From Beroe ovata (lineage: Eukaryota; Ctenophora; Nuda; Beroida; Beroidae), in NCBI GenBank assembly GCA_946803715.1, contig CAMPET010000090.1, positions 70,477-84,938 of the forward strand: 14,462 nucleotides of DNA, in the 5' to 3' direction. The translations under genes and the position numbers were made by a program. The notes under the pieces were generated by a model, which saw only the letters and a list, made by a program, of their open reading frames with translations, was not told the origin of the DNA and made no database searches. Of this stretch, positions 1-6,063 are shown one piece after another. How positions within the stretch are numbered: the first letter of the stretch is position 1; the number at the start of each line of letters is the position of its first letter.

Positions 1-608
1 TCATATCACCACAAAAATCACGTAGGAACAGGTGGTCATGACAGCGGCCCCTGACAGCGATATTCGACAGCCATGACGTTCATATACTGCTGTTATTCCG
101 CTGTCGCGGCTCAACTAAATACTAACAACGCGCGCATTATTTAACTATATGCGTACCGATCAGACTGTATTTGGGACCATAACATTGAAATTATAGCCAC
201 TTTTACTAATGAAAACTAAAATTTTCGATCGAATATTTGGCTGTAGCTTGCTGTCAGCCGAATTTTTGCTGCGAATTTCATGACGCATATTCTCCACATT
301 TAGCCACTGGGGTTCTGTTCTTTTTCACTTTTTAGGAAGAATAATAATATAATATAATATAAAGATTTTGCTATTAAGCAACACCGTTCATTTCATACTA
401 CTTCTAGCTTAACGCTGCTTCAGTCATTTATGTACCCAATCAGGGTACTCAATATTAAAAACAAAAATAATCTTCACGATGCATCAGGAAAGTGATGCCC
501 TGGTACAGAATGCAGATGCTGATTGGAGCTAGGACTCTAAATATTATTAGTTGAATCTGCACTGCAAGCATTGTTTTGACCTCAATCGAAAGGAAAATGC
601 GTTGTCGA
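1..608. other. AT-rich non-coding stretch, no gene seen
   Basis: I see no coding exon here. It contains an AATAT-type microsatellite at about 344-363 and a small perfect hairpin at 432-448 (GTACCC, 5-base loop, GGGTAC). A 19-base segment at 86-104 recurs inverted at 5477-5495 with 17 of 19 matches. The open frame at 455-682 on the minus strand ends inside the TIR element at 609-703 and has no gene-like features. Confidence 0.6.
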
Positions 609-703
609 TTGTAGGATTTTACCCTACCGTCGGTGCGCGTGATTTTCAATCTGCCCCGCCAGGGATAAAATCCCGCCAGCAAGGGTAGGGTGAAATCCTA
701 CAA
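609..703 (-). mobile_element. 95-bp MITE-like TIR element, copy 1
   Basis: This is a short non-autonomous DNA-transposon-like element with no coding capacity. Its ends form 20-bp terminal inverted repeats with one mismatch (TTGTAGGATTTTACCCTACC against the complement of the other end, which has C at position 11). It is flanked by an 8-bp direct repeat GTTGTCGA at 601-608 and 704-711, as expected of a target-site duplication. The GC content is clearly above that of its surroundings. The sequence is close to the reverse complement of the copy at 937-1036. The 8-bp duplication would fit hAT-like or Mutator-like superfamilies, but the TIR does not let me choose. Orientation is arbitrary, set opposite to copy 2. 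Confidence 0.78.
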
Positions 704-936
704 GTTGTCGACTGTCGTTCTGTTGTTGTATCCGATATGACTCGATAGGTTGTGTTTCACCTTCATGATGACAAGTTTTCTAAAATTAGAATTTATATAC
801 TACAGCAAGTTTACAATTGCTTTTGTTTATCGATTGAAGGAAATTATGTGTTCACGTTGCGCGCCCCTTATTTTACAATATTTATACCCTGCATTGTGCC
901 TTGTGATTATGAGTGCAGTGCATGATCTGAAATGTT
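704..936. other. Spacer between the two inverted TIR elements
   Basis: This is AT-rich sequence with no supported gene. It would be the loop if the two inverted elements paired with each other as a long hairpin. A frame that is open from 750 runs into the second element, has no recognisable domain and is not considered a gene. Confidence 0.5.
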
Positions 937-1036
937 TGAAGGATTTCACCCTACCCTTGCTGGCGGGATTTTATCCTTGGCAAGGGGCGGATTGAAAATC
1001 GCGTCGCGCGCACCGACAGTAGGGTGAAATCCTACA
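937..1036 (+). mobile_element. 100-bp MITE-like TIR element, copy 2 (inverted to copy 1)
   Basis: This copy starts with TGAAGGATTTCACCCTACCC and ends with the complementary GTAGGGTGAAATCCTACA. It is flanked by an 11-bp perfect direct repeat TCTGAAATGTT at 926-936 and 1037-1047, taken as the target-site duplication. The internal sequence (the CTTGCTGGCGGGATTTTATCC block and the GATTGAAAATC block) matches copy 1 read in reverse complement, with small indels near 981-1000. The internal CCTTGC and GGCAAGG segments can also pair. An 11-bp duplication is longer than the 8 bp of copy 1, which favours a family with variable 8-11 bp duplications. No protein is encoded; open frames across it are incidental. 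Confidence 0.78.
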
Positions 1037-1147
1037 TCTGAAATGTTAAAAAATACAGACTTTGAATTTTTGTCAAATTACGCATTTTATAGCGCCGCGC
1101 GGACCGGGAGCATGGCACAAATGAACAAAATGTCAAAATTAAGAATT

Positions 1148-1444
1148 TGTTATAATACTCTCCGGGCATTATTTCCGCTAATAATGCACGCTGCTCTCTA
1201 TTTCTGCTCTGATAATGGTGCTCGCAGTGCTTATCAGATGTTACCTGACCTGTTTCGGCCTTCGATGAAGGCGCGCGCGCCGCGCGCGAGAAACTGAGGT
1301 CAGATAAAATCTGACAACGCAGTGCAGGATTATAGCAGCTAATACCTTCGTTGTTTTGACTGCTCTCCCTTCCGGGACAGACTATATATTTTTTGTTTTG
1401 AAATATATATCTGTTTTATATATCACAGGGAGAATATTATAACA
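1148..1444. repeat. Nested inverted-repeat element, possibly a MITE
   Basis: The outer arms 1148-1166 (TGTTATAATACTCTCCGGG) and 1426-1444 are complementary at 16 of 19 positions. Inside them is a longer imperfect fold-back with arms of about 50 bases, 1205-1256 and 1289-1338. Its best part pairs TCAGATGTTACCTGACCT with AGGTCAGATAAAATCTGA. The loop around 1270-1288 is an alternating GC run. A further perfect 8-bp hairpin lies at 1166-1187 (GCATTATT / AATAATGC). I could not find a convincing target-site duplication, so the element limits are uncertain. Confidence 0.5.
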
Positions 1445-1445
1445 C

Positions 1446-1535
1446 ATAATACCTTCTGGCTGTTTTCGTGATACGTGCTCGCCCTCACTGCGTTCATGCA
1501 TTATCGCACGTATCCCTCACGCCAGAAGGTATTAT
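1446..1535. repeat. 90-bp palindromic element
   Basis: The ends form a perfect 15-bp inverted repeat: ATAATACCTTCTGGC at 1446-1460 and its complement at 1521-1535. The pairing continues inward with GTGATACGTGC (1468-1478) against GCACGTATCCCTCAC (1506-1520), leaving a loop of roughly 27 bases. A partial direct relative of the left arm (TAATACCTTC, followed by TGTTTTG) occurs at about 1340. It is likely another fold-back or MITE-like unit. No direct repeats were seen at its borders. Confidence 0.6.
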
Positions 1536-1536
1536 T

Positions 1537-1887
1537 TGATTTTAATTGCCTTAGCTAAAAATGCTAGGCCTTTTAGCATGGCGCTTATAATTCCGCGCCA
1601 GGTTTTATTGTAGCCGCTACAGATTTCAATTTAGCTGCATTCGACAGTTTTTCACAATTATCTTATCTTATTATCTGGCAGGGTGTGCATCGACAAACTC
1701 CCTTGTTGCTTGTTATTACTATGTATCAATATCTTGCCCTCAAATGATCTGATATTTTGATTACTCTCACTGCAAGCTGAACGTTGAAGTCAATGGAATA
1801 AATTCAATCTAAATTCCATGGTACCACTTTTCATGTAATGATTAGGCATATTTTATTATTGAAAGATTGTGATGAAATTATTCTTGC
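1537..1887. other. Non-coding stretch before the first N
   Basis: No gene or recognisable repeat is seen, apart from a small hairpin GCTAAAA / TTTTAGC near 1554-1578. The sequence next to 1895 does not continue the retrotransposon frame that begins on the other side of the N. Confidence 0.5.
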
Positions 1888-3729
1888 TTAACTTCNTACC
1901 GACTCTAACAAATTTGAGAAACAAGATTTCTTTTCTACGAAACCATGCTGATCTTCTACGATTTTATCTTCAATGACATTCAAGATATATTTCCTCAAAA
2001 ATTTCTCATAAATTTTACAAAGAATGCAAGTAAGGGATACAGGCCTGTAATTCATAGGATCCAATTTAGAGTCTTTCTTATGCAAAGCTATTACATTAGC
2101 TGTCTTCCAAATACTTGGAATCTTACATTCACTAATACACTTCTTGAATAGCACCATCAGGCATTGTATGAAATTAGAATTATCAGCCAAAATATGTAAT
2201 AGCTTTGGGTGAACATTATCAGGACCAAAACTTTTGTAAACATTTAAATTTTTCAACTCTTTAACAATTTCGGTAACTTCAATTTTTAAGGGTATACAGT
2301 CTTCATCCAGATCAGAAGAGTAACAGCTTTGTGGAAGTGGACCATAAGGCTCTTGGACAAAAACAGATGCAAAAGCATCAGCAAAACACTCAGCAGTCTC
2401 CAAGTCAGACTTGGTCAAGGAACCAAGCTGCTTGTCATTCCTCAAAGCTGTCACAATTGATCTGACTTTTCTCCGACTACGTAAATAAGAAAAGAAAGCC
2501 TTGGAGTTATGTTTAAGATCACTGGTAATAGTCTTTTCATAACTTATCTTAGCTCTAACTTCTGTATCTTCATATAGACGCTGCTTACTGAGAGCTATAT
2601 TCAGTTTTTCTACGCTAGGAAATTCATCAAAAGATGCCCAAGCTTTATTCTTTGCCCTCAGTGCTCTTTTGAGAGAGGAGTTAATCCACGGCATGTTGTA
2701 GTTATTGATAGCACTAGTGCTATCCTGCTCCATTTTGGGCACACAACCAGTTATCTTCATCAACTTACCATGAATTTCTCCCCAAATTTCGTCAACAGTC
2801 ATATCATTAGTATCTTTACTAAAATTCCAATCTATGTCATGAGAAAACTTCAAAATCTCGCATCTATCAGTCTTAGCCCACTGTCTCTTACTATCATCAA
2901 CACTTAGATCATGTTGTAGGTTAGGGTCGAAAATATTAAGACTAACTATAATAGAAATGTGATCACTCTTTCCAAGTGGCTTAGAAATTTTAAACTCATT
3001 AACCAAAGAGCTATCAGAACAGAAAATTTGGTCAATTGTACTCTCCTGAATTTTTCCATCCACCTTTCTTCTCCTTGTAACTTCATCAGTTATAAGCCAG
3101 GTTAAGCCTTCCTGGTGTACAATATTTAGTAAATTTTCTTGCAATGTTATTAATTTGTTAACAGAATGCATTGGGGCCACAACATTGCCTGACAGCCAAG
3201 ATATGTTAGGGCAATTAAAATCCCCTAGAATTAGCTTTTCAACAACGTTCTCATAGCTAGATGAAGCTTTAGAGGAAAAAAATTCCAAGAATTTTTCGTT
3301 TTGGCTGTCATTCAATGATGCTGACCTGTATAAACACCCTATCAAAACTTTACCAATATCAGTTTCTATGATTAAAGATGCTGAATCAATATCATTGTCG
3401 AAACTTCCTTCAACTACAGTTATGGAATTTCGAACATATATGACAGACCCTCCACCATCACTTATAGTTCTGTTCTTACTTTTACTCCTATCTAATCTAA
3501 AATTTCTATTACCAAGAAACATATTATAGCCAGGAATATCGATCTCAGCTTCCTCAAGGTTGTCATGAAAATGAGATTCACTTATACAAACTATATCAAT
3601 ACTTTCTGATTTCAGTGTTAACAGAAGCTCAGAAAGTTTTCCATATAAACCATTGGCATTTGTATAAAAAACTTGCAATGAATGTCTCTCTATTGAGTTC
3701 TTTACTTTACTCTTATATTCTTCGTCTGC
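1888..3729 (-). CDS. Non-LTR retrotransposon B: APE endonuclease plus start of reverse transcriptase, 3'-truncated
   Basis: This is the open frame of a CR1/jockey-group LINE ORF2, with both ends missing. It is open from the N at 3730, and the homology starts at the Leu codon (TTG) at 3678 with LQVFYTNANG. Numbering from there, the endonuclease covers about residues 1-250: CISES (31-35), GGGSVIYVRN (75-84), GDFN (152-155), STIDQIF (213-219) and catalytic SDH (238-240). A linker follows (about 250-470), with the MPWINSSLKRALRAKNKAW patch typical of these elements. The RT then begins: KSFGPDNVHPKLL (482-494), NYRPVSLTCILCKIYEKF (543-560) and QHGF (577-580). It breaks at LLESV, just before the catalytic palm motif A. 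No stops or frameshifts occur, so the copy is young. The last residues before the stop at 1888 lie beyond the N and are not part of the family. Confidence 0.95.
   Translation of the reverse strand, partial: ADEEYKSKVKNSIERHSLQVFYTNANGLYGKLSELLLTLKSESIDIVCISESHFHDNLEEAEIDIPGYNMFLGNRNFRLDRSKSKNRTISDGGGSVIYVRNSITVVEGSFDNDIDSASLIIETDIGKVLIGCLYRSASLNDSQNEKFLEFFSSKASSSYENVVEKLILGDFNCPNISWLSGNVVAPMHSVNKLITLQENLLNIVHQEGLTWLITDEVTRRRKVDGKIQESTIDQIFCSDSSLVNEFKISKPLGKSDHISIIVSLNIFDPNLQHDLSVDDSKRQWAKTDRCEILKFSHDIDWNFSKDTNDMTVDEIWGEIHGKLMKITGCVPKMEQDSTSAINNYNMPWINSSLKRALRAKNKAWASFDEFPSVEKLNIALSKQRLYEDTEVRAKISYEKTITSDLKHNSKAFFSYLRSRRKVRSIVTALRNDKQLGSLTKSDLETAECFADAFASVFVQEPYGPLPQSCYSSDLDEDCIPLKIEVTEIVKELKNLNVYKSFGPDNVHPKLLHILADNSNFIQCLMVLFKKCISECKIPSIWKTANVIALHKKDSKLDPMNYRPVSLTCILCKIYEKFLRKYILNVIEDKIVEDQHGFVEKKSCFSNLLESVXS
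1896..1896. other. Single N, probable assembly join
   Basis: An undetermined base sits exactly where the retrotransposon B reading frame stops looking like reverse transcriptase. Sequence to its left is AT-rich and unrelated. A matching N lies at 3730, so the piece 1897-3729 is bracketed by undetermined bases. Confidence 0.7.
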
Positions 3730-5180
3730 NTACAGCTGTCCAGCACGAAGTGTTCTTGTGGTGGCACTGAGGTGTATGGAGAGTGGACTTCCATAATTTC
3801 AGTCTTTTTATCGTTCATCTTCAGATAATTATCATTCATCCAAGACTTGATGTCCTTGAAACATTTCTCTAGTTCCACAATCACCGAACTTATATTGCTT
3901 TTGGGATTGAACTCAAAGTAAATTTGAGTATCATCTGCATAAAGATGTATGCTGAACCCATATTTTTCTGCTAGATGCTGTAAACCATCAGTGTAGAGAA
4001 TGAATAGCAGAGGACCAAGTATGGAACCTTGTGGAACCCCAACATCTAAACTAGCCTTGTTTGATTCAGAATCATTGATGTCAACATAAAACGATCTATC
4101 TGAAAGATATGACTCGATCCATTGAAGAACAACTTTATCTACGTTATACTTGTTATTAAGTCTTTTGAGAAGCATCTTGTGATTGATTGTATCGAAAGCA
4201 GCAGATAAATCAATCAGCATCAAGCAAGAATGCGACTGTTTGTCCATAGCATAAAGAAGGTCATTGTGGATTTTCAGGATGGCAGTTTCACAGCTATGAT
4301 ATTTCCTGTACCCAGACTGTAGATTAGGGAACAGTTTATTGACTCTCAAGTATTCAATAAGTTGTGAATGGGCACACTTTTCTATTATTTTGGAGAGAAA
4401 GGACAAGTTACTCACAGGGCGATAGTTTGTCAGATTGTCTGAGTCCAGGTTATATTTCTTAAGAACTGGTTTTACAACCGCAGTCTTCATTTGCATGGGA
4501 AATTCTCCACTTTGGAGGGACAAGTTGACTATTAGTGTGACTAAAGGCAATAACTGTGGCAAGCATTCCTTGAATATACATGTTGGCAATGGGTCGAGAG
4601 AGCAGGTTTTTGTCCCCATTGACTTGATAACTTCTTCAACTTCTGATGGAACAAGGAGTTTGAAGTAGGATGCATGGACTTCATTATTGGGAGGAGTCAA
4701 TTCATCTGATGGTCTAGAGTGCCCGTTATTGTTTGACTCGATTTCCGTGTAGATTTTACTGATCTTACTATGGAAGAAATCTTTGAAACTGACAGCCAGC
4801 TTAGCATTAGAAGTCCCTTGTGGCAGTTTGGATCTGCCATGTTCCTTATCAAAGAGGGAATTGACAATCTTGTAAGTAGCCTTTGAGTTTCCTTCAGCTA
4901 GTGTCAATTTCTTGTCATAGTATCTATTTCTATGCAGATCAAAGGTTAGAGCAGCATCTACTTGTTTCTCTTTAAACATTTCTCTCAAAGTTTTATCAGT
5001 TCTATTCTTTTTATAATTCCTTTCAGCTCTCCTCTTTTCCCTTCTTGCAGCTTTACACTCTGAATTAAACCAAGGACTTTCCTTATCATTGACATGAATT
5101 TCAGTTAAGGGAGCATGGATATCTAGGGTCTCCTCAAGAGCCAAATATAACTTGGCATATATATATGCAAAAACTATAAC
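3702..5180 (-). CDS. Non-LTR retrotransposon A: reverse transcriptase, truncated at both ends
   Basis: This is a reverse transcriptase of the CR1/L2/Rex group. The frame is open from a stop at 5181-5183, with the nominal start a TTG at 5144. The APE endonuclease is missing, consistent with 5' truncation during target-primed insertion. Numbering from 5144: the linker SPWFNSECKAARREKRRAER (23-42), YRPVSNLSFLSKIIEK (241-256), palm motif A LIDLSAAFDTINH (310-322) with catalytic Asp, GVPQGSILGPLLF (369-381), and motif C YADD (402-405) with the catalytic Asp pair. The thumb start KSWMNDNYLKMNDKKTEIM follows. The frame meets the N at residue 472; the eight residues after it and the stop at 3702 are unrelated. 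There are no internal frameshifts, so the RT core looks intact. The C-terminal tail and 3' UTR are missing. Confidence 0.95.
   Translation of the reverse strand, partial: VIVFAYIYAKLYLALEETLDIHAPLTEIHVNDKESPWFNSECKAARREKRRAERNYKKNRTDKTLREMFKEKQVDAALTFDLHRNRYYDKKLTLAEGNSKATYKIVNSLFDKEHGRSKLPQGTSNAKLAVSFKDFFHSKISKIYTEIESNNNGHSRPSDELTPPNNEVHASYFKLLVPSEVEEVIKSMGTKTCSLDPLPTCIFKECLPQLLPLVTLIVNLSLQSGEFPMQMKTAVVKPVLKKYNLDSDNLTNYRPVSNLSFLSKIIEKCAHSQLIEYLRVNKLFPNLQSGYRKYHSCETAILKIHNDLLYAMDKQSHSCLMLIDLSAAFDTINHKMLLKRLNNKYNVDKVVLQWIESYLSDRSFYVDINDSESNKASLDVGVPQGSILGPLLFILYTDGLQHLAEKYGFSIHLYADDTQIYFEFNPKSNISSVIVELEKCFKDIKSWMNDNYLKMNDKKTEIMEVHSPYTSVPPQEHFVLDSCXQTKNIRVK
3730..3730. other. Single N, probable assembly join
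   Basis: This undetermined base separates the reverse transcriptase frame of element A (right side) from the endonuclease frame of element B (left side). Both frames are open up to the N but are out of register and belong to different elements. Confidence 0.75.
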
Positions 5181-5183
5181 CTA

Positions 5184-5655
5184 AAATAACCTAGGTTTTT
5201 CCATATTATTTATAGTGGAAGTGTCAATTTCTGTGCGAAAAAAAAACCTTTCTCGACTGTGCCTGCTTACAAAATTACCAATTATTAAGAAAACGATATA
5301 ATAATAAGTTAAGAATAAAGATTGCACCGGGCACAAAAAATATAAAACCGTGACTCTCTTTCTCATTGAAAAGATATTACATACCCCTCATTAAAAATAA
5401 ATATATGATGTGTGTTCAACCTTTTTTGTGTTCAAAGGTTGAGCACTTTCATATAATGTGTGTTATGTAACGCGCTACAGCAGTATAACAGCAGTTGGAC
5501 AAATACATATACGACTCAAATTATGTTGCCATGACGACACATGGTGACGTCACGTTATTATGGTCGTCGCGTGAGAAATGTCACGCGTTGCGTTAGATGT
5601 CACTCGACTATCGCGTGACTTATTGGGATTCATCGATACTTATTCATAATGAGTT
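5184..5655. other. Intergenic stretch with small inverted repeats
   Basis: No gene is seen. It holds a perfect 9-bp hairpin at 5416-5442 (TCAACCTTT / AAAGGTTGA), flanked by similar copies of a 12-base motif at 5405-5416 and 5453-5464. It also holds a CpG-richer part (5540-5640) with short GCGTGA/TCACGC fold-backs and a CRE palindrome. It lies downstream of the three-exon gene's stop codon. I saw no canonical AATAAA on the minus strand in it, so the gene's 3' end is not defined. Confidence 0.5.
5545..5552. promoter_or_regulatory. CRE-type palindrome TGACGTCA
   Basis: This is a perfect TGACGTCA octamer, the consensus for CREB/ATF bZIP factors. It lies in a 14-base block, GTGACGTCACGTTA (5544-5557), that recurs identically at 5934-5947 inside exon 3 of the minus-strand gene. 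Function is inferred from motif identity only. Confidence 0.35.
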
Positions 5656-6063
5656 CTAGCGTGATTCTTGCTTAAAGATATTCGGAGTTTTAAGCGAGTC
5701 TTTTTTGGCGGGAACCTCCAATCTGTCAACCTTACTCGAAACCCAACTGAGCAACTCAAGTCCCGAGACGTAGTACACTTTCTGATGTTCTGGGATTGGT
5801 TTCACTGGGGGTGGCGGCGTCGATTGTTGTAGGGAAATGACTGTCGGTTGTGGGGTTGCTAGGGGCGACGCACGTGCGTGAGGGCTCACGCGTGCGTGGG
5901 GGCTCACGTGTGCGTGAGGGCTCACGTGTGCGAGTGACGTCACGTTACTGATGTGCGGCATGATGGACGGACTGGTCGGGCAGGGAGATGAGGGGATGGA
6001 GGGTCGGAATGCAGACGCGTACGGAATTACTTTCCGTTTCGTGCGACTGTCCTTCGTAGTTTC
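5656..6063 (-). CDS. Exon 3 of the three-exon gene (stop codon)
   Basis: This exon has 135 codons plus TAG. It starts right after a strong acceptor (TTTTACCCTCTCCAG) with ETTKDSRTKRKVIPYASAFR, then a Pro/Ser-rich run (PSIPSSPCPTSPSI), the AHVSPH repeats, PPPPVKP and the C-terminal part ending FKQESR. An in-frame ATG at 5961 would give a 101-residue shorter product, but the frame is open and coding-like upstream to the acceptor. A possible alternative donor GTAAGG lies at 5735-5730; if used, the last 26 residues would be replaced by another exon. Confidence 0.65.
   Translation of the reverse strand, partial: ETTKDSRTKRKVIPYASAFRPSIPSSPCPTSPSIMPHISNVTSLAHVSPHAHVSPHARVSPHARASPLATPQPTVISLQQSTPPPPVKPIPEHQKVYYVSGLELLSWVSSKVDRLEVPAKKDSLKTPNIFKQESR

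Noticed and set aside
455-1297. Open frames at 455-682, 750-995 and 1043-1297
   Set aside because: They run through the TIR elements and palindromes and have no domain or consistent start context.
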